Part shown: positions 1 through 8,055 of the stretch, one piece after another
How the letters are laid out: each line of letters opens with the position of its first letter
How positions within the stretch are numbered: the first letter of the stretch is position 1
Source of the DNA: Arthrobacter psychrochitiniphilus
GTDB lineage: Bacteria > Actinomycetota > Actinomycetes > Actinomycetales > Micrococcaceae
Direction: 5' to 3'
NCBI RefSeq assembly: GCF_003185915.1
Contig: NZ_QHLZ01000004.1
Coordinates: forward strand, 278,889 to 342,888
Length of the DNA: 64,000 nt
The notes under the pieces: generated by a model
What the model was told of the DNA's origin: nothing
What the model saw: the letters and a program-made list of their open reading frames with translations, nothing else
Database searches by the model: none
Program-made: the position numbers and the translations under genes

Positions 1-753
1 GGTGAAGGGATCGGGTTGTACTTCTCCAGCGGTGATTCGGGCGATGAAGCCGCAAACCTTGGCTACACATCCCCGGACTTCCCTGCCAGCTCGCCGTGGG
101 TCACCGCGGTGGGAGGCACAAGCCTTGCGGTGTCCAAGAAGGGCACGTACATGTTTGAGACAGGGTGGGGCAGTGTGCGTGACCAGATCGTTGACGGCGC
201 CTATGTATCGGCCCTCCCCGGGGCCGAATTTCGTGGAGGTGCCGGGGGCGGCGTCAGCGCAGTCTTTGCCCAACCCACCTACCAAAAAGGTGTGGTGCCC
301 CGTTCGCTCTCACTCGGCCAGCGGGTTGTACCTGATATTTCCTCGCTGGCGGATCCTTACACCGGATACGTGATCGGCATCAGCCCCATCAACAATGACA
401 GCACCCTGACCACCGATCCTTTCACCATCCAAACGTACGGAGGCACGTCCCTGGCCGCGCCCTTGTCGGCCGGACAGATGGCTGTGGCCCAGCAAGTCAG
501 CGGCAAAACGCTCGGCTTCGCGAACCCCGTCATCTACTCCACCAGCCGCCAGCAACGGGGAACGTTCACCGACGTGGTATCGCCGCGCAGGCAACAGGCA
601 CTGGCATTTACCAGCCCTAGTACGGGGAACCAGTACCTGGTATCGATGAACCTTGACACGTCCCTGACCACCACCAAAGGCTATGACAATGTCACGGGCA
701 TCGGCAGTATGAACTACGGCTTCGCCCTGGCCATCAGCCGGCACGGCAGATAA
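1..753 (+). CDS. Sedolisin (S53) family serine-carboxyl peptidase, 3' part
   Basis: The reading frame is open at the left edge, so the gene starts outside the window; about 250 C-terminal residues are visible. The frame opens with YFSSGDSGD, which matches the S53 block carrying the oxyanion-hole Asp. YGGTSLAAP is the catalytic-Ser block (SGTS in most sedolisins; Gly replaces the first Ser here). The end, with FTDVV followed by GYDNVTGIGS, fits the C-terminal calcium-binding loop of the family. Members are secreted acid proteases, usually with an activation prodomain that would lie upstream of this window. A strong hairpin follows the stop. The family call is firm; substrate and export cannot be judged from the fragment. 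Confidence 0.85.
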   Translation, partial: GEGIGLYFSSGDSGDEAANLGYTSPDFPASSPWVTAVGGTSLAVSKKGTYMFETGWGSVRDQIVDGAYVSALPGAEFRGGAGGGVSAVFAQPTYQKGVVPRSLSLGQRVVPDISSLADPYTGYVIGISPINNDSTLTTDPFTIQTYGGTSLAAPLSAGQMAVAQQVSGKTLGFANPVIYSTSRQQRGTFTDVVSPRRQQALAFTSPSTGNQYLVSMNLDTSLTTTKGYDNVTGIGSMNYGFALAISRHGR

Positions 754-770
754 CTACAGCAAGCACACCA

Positions 771-816
771 GCACGACGGCGCGTCCCGGCACTGAAGCCG
801 GGGCGCGCCGTCGTGC
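771..816 (+). terminator. Hairpin after the sedolisin gene
   Basis: A 20-bp inverted repeat (771-790 against 797-816) with one G:T-type mismatch and a 6-nt loop lies 17 bases after the protease stop codon. There is no clear T-tract, which is common for actinobacterial terminators. It should isolate the protease from fba. Confidence 0.7.
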
Positions 817-950
817 CTGGCCAGTCCACAAATTGGGCAGCAGCGACACGAACTTCGCTGCCGTGAGGGCACTGGCTAAGATGGGAGTAGTCATGCGGGA
901 GCTGGCCTGTTGCCAGACTCTTAGTACCGTTCAGCCCAGAGGAGCTTTCA

Positions 951-1973
951 ATGCCCATCGCAACACCGGACAAGTATGCCGAAATGATCGACCGCGCCAA
1001 AGCTGGCGGATTCGCCTACCCGGCGGTCAACGTGACGTCTTCCCAGACACTGAACGCAACCCTCCAGGGCTTCGCCGATGCCGGAACTGACGGCATCATC
1101 CAGGTTTCCACCGGTGGCGCAGCCTACTGGTCCGGCGCCAGCGTCAAGGACATGGTTGCCGGTTCCTTGGGCTTCGCAGCGTTCGCACGCGAAGTTGCCA
1201 AGAACTACCCCATCAACGTGGCCCTGCACACCGACCACTGCCCCAAGGACAAGCTGGACGGCTTTGTCCTTCCCCTCTTGGAAGCTTCCGAGGCTGAGGT
1301 CAAGGCCGGCCGGGACCCCATCTTCAACTCCCACATGTGGGATGGCTCGCACGAGACTCTCGAAGAGAACCTGCGCATTGGCCGCGAACTGCTGGCCCGC
1401 ACGCACGCAGCCAAAATGATCCTTGAAGTTGAGATCGGTGCTGTTGGTGGCGAAGAAGACGGCGTTGAGAACGCCATCAACGACAAGCTGTACTCCACCA
1501 TTGAAGACGGCCTGGCCACCGTTGCCGCGCTGGGATCAGGCGAATTTGGCCGCTACATCACGGCACTGACCTTCGGTAACGTACACGGCGTGTACAAGGC
1601 TGGCAACGTCAAGCTGCGCCCGGAGCTCCTGAAGGAAATCCAGGCAGCTGTTGGCGCCAAGATCGGCAAGGAAAACCCCTTCGATCTGGTCTTCCACGGC
1701 GGCTCGGGCTCCTCTGACCAGGAAATTGCTGACGCCGTTTCCTTCGGTGTCATCAAGATGAACGTCGATACCGACACCCAGTACGCCTACACCCGCCCTG
1801 TGGTTGATCACATGTTCACCAACTACAACGGCGTGCTGAAGGTTGACGGCGAAGTGGGCAACAAGAAGACCTACGACCCCCGCGTTTGGGGTGCAGCCGC
1901 CGAAAAGGGTCTGGCAGCACGCGTTGTTGAAGCAGCCTCACAGCTGGGCTCCGCTGGCAAGACGTTCAAGTAA
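951..1973 (+). CDS. fba: Fructose-bisphosphate aldolase, class II
   Basis: This 340-residue cytoplasmic enzyme is a zinc-dependent class II aldolase that cleaves fructose 1,6-bisphosphate to dihydroxyacetone phosphate and glyceraldehyde 3-phosphate in glycolysis and runs in reverse in gluconeogenesis. Visible family marks are the metal-binding HTDHCPKDKLD segment (residues about 92-102), the phosphate-binding HGGSGSS loop and the NVDTDTQ block near the C-terminus. Length is typical of the long actinobacterial/E. coli FbaA type. The ATG at 951 has a clear AGGAG ribosome binding site seven bases upstream. The DUF3151 gene begins one base after the stop codon, so the two are probably co-translated. 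Confidence 0.97.
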   Translation: MPIATPDKYAEMIDRAKAGGFAYPAVNVTSSQTLNATLQGFADAGTDGIIQVSTGGAAYWSGASVKDMVAGSLGFAAFAREVAKNYPINVALHTDHCPKDKLDGFVLPLLEASEAEVKAGRDPIFNSHMWDGSHETLEENLRIGRELLARTHAAKMILEVEIGAVGGEEDGVENAINDKLYSTIEDGLATVAALGSGEFGRYITALTFGNVHGVYKAGNVKLRPELLKEIQAAVGAKIGKENPFDLVFHGGSGSSDQEIADAVSFGVIKMNVDTDTQYAYTRPVVDHMFTNYNGVLKVDGEVGNKKTYDPRVWGAAAEKGLAARVVEAASQLGSAGKTFK

Positions 1974-1974
1974 T

Positions 1975-2400
1975 ATGAGCGATTCTTTCCGCCGAAATCT
2001 CCTCGGTCCCGAGCCCACGTTGCTCCCGGTCGAGGCGGAGGTCCAGTCACGTCTGGATGCAGGGGATGAGGCCGTTGACCTGGCCGCTACCAACCCGACG
2101 TCATCGCTTTTGTGGGCCATTTTGGCAGACGAGGCATATGCCGAGGGCCGGACCATTGAGTCCTACGCGTATGCCCGCACCGGCTACCACCGCGGCTTGG
2201 ACGCATTGCGCCGCAACGGCTGGCGCGGCACGGGTCCGGTTCCCTACACTCATGAGGGCAACCGCGGATTCCTGCGGGCGCTCTATGCTCTGGGACGGGC
2301 CGCCGGCGCCATTGGTGAATCCGATGAAGCTGCACGCATCACCACGTTCCTGAACGACTCCGACCCGTTGGCCACGGCCGCGATCGAAGCCGCTCTGTAA
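1975..2400 (+). CDS. DUF3151 family protein
   Basis: The 142-residue protein begins at the ATG one base after the fba stop (TAATATG), so translation is probably coupled to the aldolase. The same frame is open further upstream, but that part lies inside fba. The sequence matches the actinobacterial DUF3151 family: a helical protein with a conserved central stretch around SYAYARTGYHRGLDALRRNGW. No catalytic motif, signal peptide or membrane segment is visible. DUF3151 genes are commonly found beside fba in actinobacteria, which suggests a link to central carbon metabolism, but the function is unknown. Confidence 0.85.
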   Translation: MSDSFRRNLLGPEPTLLPVEAEVQSRLDAGDEAVDLAATNPTSSLLWAILADEAYAEGRTIESYAYARTGYHRGLDALRRNGWRGTGPVPYTHEGNRGFLRALYALGRAAGAIGESDEAARITTFLNDSDPLATAAIEAAL

Positions 2401-2426
2401 GGTCCGCGCGTTTCGTTTCCAAAAGG

Positions 2427-2490
2427 GACGGCGCTTGCGGATTCGGACACCTGTCTACCGGTGTCCGAATCCGCAAGCGCCGTCTTTTTT
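2427..2490. terminator. Bidirectional intrinsic terminator, fba/DUF3151 end
   Basis: A perfect 24-bp inverted repeat (2427-2450 and 2461-2484) with a 10-nt loop is followed by seven T residues. A short A-run precedes the left arm. It lies between two convergent genes and can end transcription from both. Confidence 0.95.
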
Positions 2491-2519
2491 GTGTTCGAGT
2501 GCCGGCTGAAGCGTCCGCG

Positions 2520-3287
2520 TTAGTTTCGGACCATGGACAGCTTCCACAATTCCGGACCGTTCTCCACGTAGGTGACGTCAAACTTACCGGCCGAGCGCTG
2601 TTCCAGTTGGGCTAGTAGCGGCAGCGGGTTGTGATTGGCGATCAGCAGAATGCCTTTTCCTGGGTTCAGTCCCTCCAACGCGCCGAAAATGGTGGCGTGG
2701 CGGATGGCGTGGGGGATGACGCGCGTATCCAGCTCTGACAGGCCTGGCTCGTCGTGCCCGCCGCAGGCACACCCGCCCAACGCCGGCGCCTGGCTCGGCA
2801 GCGCTGTCCCGGCGGTGCGTGCCGGGAGGATTGCCGCGAGTGAGAGCGTTGGTTCCTGCGCCAGAGCCGGCAGCAACAGCTCATTGGCCTGGTTTAGGAA
2901 CGCAGTGGCGGCTTCTTGTAACCGGCCGTCGGCATGCACCATTTTCAGTGACAATTCTTGAACTTCCAAGCCCTTTGTTGCCTCGATGAGCCGGGCATGG
3001 TGCCCAGAAGCCAAGGCGGCAACCACGTTCAGTGGCCCGGCTTCTTTGTTTGCTGCAAGGAAGGCCCCTGACAGTGCTGCGGCCAAGGGAAGCAGTTCCT
3101 GTTCGGCAAATTCAACCAATGCGCCTTGATCTGCTTCTACCAGAGACGCCCCGGAGGGGTTGGCGGCAGCCGCGAGCAAGTTATTGCTCAACGTCCCTAG
3201 GGTGCCGGCGGCTTCCGCCAGCCGGGTGTGCGCCTCCTCGAGGGCTGCTGCCTCGGTGGCGGATGAGGCAAGGATGAGGTTGTTCAC
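2520..3287 (-). CDS. DUF2249 protein with N-terminal hemerythrin-like helices
   Basis: This 255-residue protein has two parts. The first ~150 residues are helical and Ala/Leu-rich, with His and Glu residues spaced as in hemerythrin-like or metal-binding four-helix bundles; this assignment is tentative. After a Gly/Cys linker (GGCACGGHDE) comes a DUF2249 domain of about 75 residues, with the IPHAIRHATIFGAL segment and the ANHNPLPLLAQL segment. DUF2249 and hemerythrin proteins often accompany nitric-oxide and denitrification genes. It is transcribed divergently from the regulator, NnrS-like and nitrite reductase genes, supporting a role in handling NO or nitrite. The biochemical function is not established. 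Confidence 0.75.
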   Translation of the reverse strand: MNNLILASSATEAAALEEAHTRLAEAAGTLGTLSNNLLAAAANPSGASLVEADQGALVEFAEQELLPLAAALSGAFLAANKEAGPLNVVAALASGHHARLIEATKGLEVQELSLKMVHADGRLQEAATAFLNQANELLLPALAQEPTLSLAAILPARTAGTALPSQAPALGGCACGGHDEPGLSELDTRVIPHAIRHATIFGALEGLNPGKGILLIANHNPLPLLAQLEQRSAGKFDVTYVENGPELWKLSMVRN

Positions 3288-3362
3288 GAGGGGAACCTTT
3301 CATAACGGCGCGAGCGTAGCGGGGAATGGAGATTATGCGAATATATTACTACACTTAATTCC

Positions 3363-4181
3363 GTGGAAAATAAACTAGCGGTTGCACCACCAAACGGGCC
3401 CAGGCAATGCGGCGGTGAACCAGTAATTCCCATGTCCAAAGCGCGGACCACCGTGCTGGCCCGCTTGCGCCTGCATGATGCCACCTTGAGCGTTGAAGAG
3501 CTGTCTGCGGAAACGGGCCAGCACCCCAACACTGTGCGCGAGCATCTAGAAGCGCTCGTAGAGACTTCCTATGCAACAAGGACTGCAGCGCCCAAGGTGG
3601 GACGCGGCCGGCCAGCCTGGCAGTACCAGGCCTCCGCTTCGCCGGCCGGGCCTGTTGGTTATGCGGCGCTGGCAGCGGCCCTTGCCAAACACATTGCCCT
3701 CCACAGTCACCATCCTGCTGCCGAGGGAGAAGCCGCGGGGCGTGCCTGGGCTCAAGCCCTGAAGCCTGCCGGAAATTCGCCAGATAATCTGCCAGAATTC
3801 AGCGCCGCTACGGCTCCTGAGGGCGGAGGCGCCGCGGCTAAAACCATCAGCAAGGCCGCCGCTAAAACGGCGCGGTCAGGTGTCAGTAATGCTCTGGTCG
3901 AGGCAGGGTTTGGTGTCCAGAAAAATCGGGACGCAACGGAGCTGGTGCTGACAACCTGCCCCATTGTGGAGGCCGCCCGGGATAATCCGGAGGTGGTATG
4001 TGCCGTACACCTGGGCCTGGTCAAGGGACTCCTCACAGGTAGTGGACTTGCCGAGAGTGAGGTGGAGTTGTTGCCGTTTTCCGGACTGGGCCGGTGTACT
4101 CTGCACCTCCCGCTGGGTGCCGCGGCTGGCACACAAGCAACAGGTAAAGAAACAACAGCTCACGCAGCCGGAACTCCATGA
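3363..4181 (+). CDS. HTH regulator, SufR/ArsR-like with probable Fe-S site
   Basis: The 272-residue protein has an N-terminal winged helix-turn-helix (around TVREHLEALV) followed by a GRGRPAWQYQ wing. Its C-terminal half has the cysteine pattern of SufR-type regulators: TTCPIVEAA, then EVVCAVHLGL, then GRCTLHLPLG, which in that family binds an iron-sulfur cluster. This suggests sensing of NO or redox state; that is inference. The GTG at 3363 gives the longest frame; an ATG at 3432 is an equally plausible start, and neither has a strong ribosome site. It overlaps the next gene by four bases (ATGA) and probably heads the operon with the NnrS-like and nitrite reductase genes. Confidence 0.8.
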   Translation: MENKLAVAPPNGPRQCGGEPVIPMSKARTTVLARLRLHDATLSVEELSAETGQHPNTVREHLEALVETSYATRTAAPKVGRGRPAWQYQASASPAGPVGYAALAAALAKHIALHSHHPAAEGEAAGRAWAQALKPAGNSPDNLPEFSAATAPEGGGAAAKTISKAAAKTARSGVSNALVEAGFGVQKNRDATELVLTTCPIVEAARDNPEVVCAVHLGLVKGLLTGSGLAESEVELLPFSGLGRCTLHLPLGAAAGTQATGKETTAHAAGTP

Positions 4182-5320
4182 AATCCACCGCCGCCGTTGG
4201 AACAAGCGCAAAAGCTGCACCGAAACGCAAAATCAGTGTGCTGCGCAGACCCGTTTTCCGGATGTTGGTCCTGTTGCCGGCCGGGGTGGTCCTGATGATT
4301 GGGTTGAACGCTGGTCTGCAGCTTCTGGGTACGGATGCGCCGCTGAAAGTGGACCGCTTCCCACAAGTCCACGGCATGGCGTTGGTCCTCAGCTTTGTGG
4401 GCACAGTCATTGCCCTTGAACGTTCGGTGGCCCTGAATAAGGCGTTGGGCTACGTCTCCCCGGCACTGCTGGGAATCGCCGGGCTGCTACTGATTTCCCC
4501 GCTGGAGCTGTGGATTGGTAAGACTGTTTTGCTGGCCGGGACCATCGCCATGACTCTGGTCTACCTCCCATTGTGGCGCCGTCAGTATGAGAACGTGGTG
4601 CTCATTCAGATACTGGGTGCCATCAGCGCCATTGCCGCAGCAGCCCTCTGGTTGCGGATCCCCAGCATCCCGGCGCTGTTGCCCTTTCTGATCACCTTTG
4701 TTGTTCTGACCATTGCGGGGGGACGCCTGGAACTGGCACGGATCGGCATCCGCAGCCCTCACGCCGAGCCACTCCTGCTGGCCAACTCCTTGGCCCTGCT
4801 CGGCGCCACCTGCGCAACACTGCTGTGGCCCGCCGTGGGCTACGCGCTCTACGGCGTTCTGCTCCTGAGCCTCGTCGCCTGGCTGACCGGGTACGACGCC
4901 GCCCGCAAAACCATCCGCGGTGTGGGGCTGCCGCGCTACATTGGCGCGTGCCTTCTGGCGGGTTATGGCTGGTTGGCTGTGGCCGGCGTGGTGCTTGCCC
5001 TGCAGGAGGGGCCACTGACCGGCGCCTCCTACGACGTCGCCATCCACGCCGTCTTCCTTGGTTTTACGATCTCCATGATCATGGCGCACGCACCCGTGAT
5101 CCTGCCCGCCGTGCTGCGCAAACCACTGCCGTACACGCCCGGCTTCTGGTTGCCGGCGGCCCTGTTGCACCTGTCCCTGATCATCCGCTTGGGAATGGGC
5201 GACGGCGCGGGGAACCACGGCGCGTGGGTCACCGGCGGCGTCCTGAACGTCATCTGCATCCTGTTGTTTGCCGTCATGGCCATCTGGCAGTCCACCCATG
5301 CAAAGAAGGTAACAGCGTGA
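4178..5320 (+). CDS. NnrS-like multipass membrane protein
   Basis: This 380-residue integral membrane protein has roughly 11-12 hydrophobic segments. The segments around FPQVHGMALVLSF and AIHAVFLGFTISMIMAHAPV carry His residues positioned as in the NnrS haem/copper membrane family. NnrS proteins protect against nitric-oxide stress and accompany denitrification genes. It overlaps the regulator upstream by four bases, and the nitrite reductase GTG start overlaps its own stop, so the three form one translationally coupled operon. The neighbouring nitrite reductase has a similar membrane domain, so the two may pair in the membrane. The exact subfamily is uncertain. Confidence 0.75.
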   Translation: MKSTAAVGTSAKAAPKRKISVLRRPVFRMLVLLPAGVVLMIGLNAGLQLLGTDAPLKVDRFPQVHGMALVLSFVGTVIALERSVALNKALGYVSPALLGIAGLLLISPLELWIGKTVLLAGTIAMTLVYLPLWRRQYENVVLIQILGAISAIAAAALWLRIPSIPALLPFLITFVVLTIAGGRLELARIGIRSPHAEPLLLANSLALLGATCATLLWPAVGYALYGVLLLSLVAWLTGYDAARKTIRGVGLPRYIGACLLAGYGWLAVAGVVLALQEGPLTGASYDVAIHAVFLGFTISMIMAHAPVILPAVLRKPLPYTPGFWLPAALLHLSLIIRLGMGDGAGNHGAWVTGGVLNVICILLFAVMAIWQSTHAKKVTA

Positions 5321-8040
5321 GAATCGGCTCCGCACCCGCAGCCTCCGGTAACTTGGCGGCCAAGCCGTCCATGGACAGATCCCGCTGGCATCTGCGAGCC
5401 AATGCGCCGGCCGTTCTGTGGCTCGTGGTCCTGGTGGTGGTGGTTCTTTTCCACCGCAACATTCCTGTCTCCAGCTGGCTCATGGTGCACTTGCTGTTAC
5501 TTGGCGCAGTGACGAACTCGATCCTGGTGTGGAGCTGGCACTTCGCCCAAGCGTTGTTGCGCGGACCCACGCCCAATAACCGTGCCATGGTGGCCCGGCT
5601 GGTCGCTTTGAACATCTCCATTGTGGTGGTGGTTGTGTCCATGGTGGCCAATATCTGGCTGCTGACGCTCCTTGGCAGTATTGGTGTTGGGCTGGCGGTG
5701 GCGTGGCATGCACTGGTTCTGGGTATCCGCGCCCACAAAGCCTTACCGTCCCGCTTTGGGCCTACCGTTTGGTACTACGTTGCCGGGTGCCTGCTGCTTC
5801 CCGTGGGTGCAGGGGTGGGGGCTGCGCTCGCCGCCGGTCTCACAGGTGAAGCGCATGTGCGGTTGCTTTTGGTTCATATGAGCGTGAATATTTTGGGGTT
5901 TGTGGGGCTGGCCGTGCTGGGGACGTTGATGACGTTGCTGCCCACCATGCTGCGCACCAGAGTGGCCGACGGCGCTGAGGCAGTAGCGCGGCGAGGTGTT
6001 GTTCCGCTGTTGGCCGGGGTGCTTTTGACCGCAGCCGGTGCCGGGGCGGGGGTGCTGTTCCTGTGTTCCGTGGGGCTGCTCGTTTATCTTGGCGGGGTGG
6101 CATATATTTTGTGGCCGCTGGCCAAGGTTGTACGGGCTAAGCCACCCACCACGTTCGCTCCGCTTTCTGCCATTGCAGCCCTGCTGTGGTTGCTGGTGGG
6201 GCTGATTTGGCTTGTGGCGCTGACGTTCACCAGCAGCGGGTGGGAGAGCCTGCACCACGGAATTGATGCTGTTGTGCCGGTACTGGCCGCCGGATTTGTG
6301 GCACAGGTGCTGGGCTCCGCGTTGACCTACTTGATGCCCGTGGTGTTGGGCGGCGGCCCGGCAGCTCTCAAACGCAGAACAGCGGTGCTCAATCAAGCTG
6401 GTTGGTTCAGGGTGGCACTGACTAATGCTGCACTGGTGGTGTCGCTGCTGCCCGTGCCCAGTCTTGTACGGGTAGGCACCTCCGTGCTGGTCCTGGTGGG
6501 GTTGGCCTGGTTCCTGCCGCTCTTGGCGATGGCAGTACCCAAAAAATCTTCGGACGCTGTGCGGGCGCCAAGAGCGCCAGCGGCTGAAACAGAGCCCGGC
6601 GCCAAGGCTCCGTCCACGGCCCCTGCGAGTGCGGGGTATGACCCCGCCCCGCGCAGGAGGTTGGGACAGGCCGCGGCCGCGCTTGCCGTGGTGGTACTTG
6701 TTATTGTGGCGGGAATTCTTGCCGATCCACAGGCACTGCCAGGGGTCACAGGCGCGAATACCGGGCAAACAGCTCTCACGGCCACCGGTGAAACAACCAC
6801 GGTGGAGATGAGTATGAAAAACATGCGGTTCAGCCCCGAAAGCATCGAGGTCCCGGTAGGCAACAAGCTGGTGATCAACCTGGTCAACAATGATGACATG
6901 GTCCATGACCTGGTGACCGCCATTGGCAAAGATTCCGGGCGTCTTTATCCCGGGCAGAAGACTACGGTGGACGTGGGTGTCATTGGCGCTGATATTGCAG
7001 GCTGGTGCAGTGTTGCCGGGCATAAACAGCAGGGCATGGTATTTAGCATTGTGGCCACGGGTGTTGCGCCCGCTGCGCCAGCCACCCCCGGCGACGGGAT
7101 GGACATGCCCGGGATGGATCATGGGCCGGCCGGGCCGCCCGCCGTGTTCGATTTCATGAAAGAACCGGCTGCCGGATTCACCGCGCACAGCGCCGTGCTG
7201 CCACCGCTTCCTGCCACGGCGCAGGGGAGCGAACCCGCCGGGACCGTGCATGAGCTGACCATGAAGGTGACAGAGGAGGAACGCGAGGTATCCCCTGGCG
7301 TCACCCAAAAACTGTGGCTATTCAATGGCACAGCCCCCGGGCCTGTGCTGCACGGCAAGGTGGGCGACACGTTCAAGATCACCCTCGTCAATGACGGCTC
7401 CATGGGGCACTCCATTGACTTCCACGCCGGTGCCCTAGCCCCCGATAAACCCATGCGCACCATCAACCCGGGGGAATCGCTGAGCTACAACTTCACGGCC
7501 ACGCGCGCCGGAATTTGGATGTATCACTGCAGCACCATGCCCATGAGCCAACACATCGCCAATGGCATGTTCGGCGCCGTGGTCATTGACCCGCCCAACC
7601 TGAAACCGGTGGACAAGGAATACGTCCTGGTGCAGTCCGAGATTTACGCGGGGCCGCAGGGCGGGGTGGCGGACTTGGCCAAGATCCAGGCCGATGACCC
7701 GGACGCCGTGGTGTTCAACGGCTACGCCAACCAGTACAAGTTCAGCCCACTGCCGGCAAAGGTGGGCGAGAGGGTGCGGATCTGGCTGCTCGACGCCGGA
7801 CCTAGCCGAGCGAGCTCGTTCCATGTGGTGGGTGGCCAGTTCGATACCGTGTGGAGTGAGGGGCGGTACCTGCTGGACGGGACCGACCCGGCTGCGGGTG
7901 CTCAGGTGCTGCCGCTGGCCGCAGCTCAGGGCGGGTTCGTGGAGCTGGAATTCCCCGAGGCTGGCAATTACCCGTTCGTCTCACACAGCATGGTCGACGC
8001 CGAACGCGGCGCCGCCGGGGTGTTCCACGTGGAGAAATAG
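5317..8040 (+). CDS. nirK: Membrane-anchored copper nitrite reductase with extra cupredoxin domain
   Basis: This 907-residue protein starts at a GTG overlapping the upstream stop (GTGA). Residues ~30-440 hold about 12-13 membrane segments. A blue-copper domain at ~500-580 shows ligands His530, Cys564, His569 and Met574. A Met/His-rich linker follows. The last ~290 residues are a two-domain copper nitrite reductase with all expected residues by position: type 1 copper His698, Cys738, His746, Met751; type 2 copper His703, His737, His890; and catalytic Asp701 and His836. It should reduce nitrite to NO on the outer face of the membrane, with the cupredoxin feeding electrons (inference). The membrane part resembles NnrS/COX1-like domains. 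The usual NirK is soluble and about 340-380 residues. Confidence 0.9.
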   Translation: MRIGSAPAASGNLAAKPSMDRSRWHLRANAPAVLWLVVLVVVVLFHRNIPVSSWLMVHLLLLGAVTNSILVWSWHFAQALLRGPTPNNRAMVARLVALNISIVVVVVSMVANIWLLTLLGSIGVGLAVAWHALVLGIRAHKALPSRFGPTVWYYVAGCLLLPVGAGVGAALAAGLTGEAHVRLLLVHMSVNILGFVGLAVLGTLMTLLPTMLRTRVADGAEAVARRGVVPLLAGVLLTAAGAGAGVLFLCSVGLLVYLGGVAYILWPLAKVVRAKPPTTFAPLSAIAALLWLLVGLIWLVALTFTSSGWESLHHGIDAVVPVLAAGFVAQVLGSALTYLMPVVLGGGPAALKRRTAVLNQAGWFRVALTNAALVVSLLPVPSLVRVGTSVLVLVGLAWFLPLLAMAVPKKSSDAVRAPRAPAAETEPGAKAPSTAPASAGYDPAPRRRLGQAAAALAVVVLVIVAGILADPQALPGVTGANTGQTALTATGETTTVEMSMKNMRFSPESIEVPVGNKLVINLVNNDDMVHDLVTAIGKDSGRLYPGQKTTVDVGVIGADIAGWCSVAGHKQQGMVFSIVATGVAPAAPATPGDGMDMPGMDHGPAGPPAVFDFMKEPAAGFTAHSAVLPPLPATAQGSEPAGTVHELTMKVTEEEREVSPGVTQKLWLFNGTAPGPVLHGKVGDTFKITLVNDGSMGHSIDFHAGALAPDKPMRTINPGESLSYNFTATRAGIWMYHCSTMPMSQHIANGMFGAVVIDPPNLKPVDKEYVLVQSEIYAGPQGGVADLAKIQADDPDAVVFNGYANQYKFSPLPAKVGERVRIWLLDAGPSRASSFHVVGGQFDTVWSEGRYLLDGTDPAAGAQVLPLAAAQGGFVELEFPEAGNYPFVSHSMVDAERGAAGVFHVEK

Positions 8041-8055
8041 CTTGTAGCCAGCCGT

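Noticed and set aside
4487..5335. 282-residue minus-strand frame
   Set aside because: Antisense of the NnrS-like gene; Gln/Gly-rich shadow without a ribosome site.
5743..7308. 521-residue open frame on the minus strand
   Set aside because: It lies wholly inside the nitrite reductase gene, has no family features and a His/Gln-rich composition typical of an antisense shadow.
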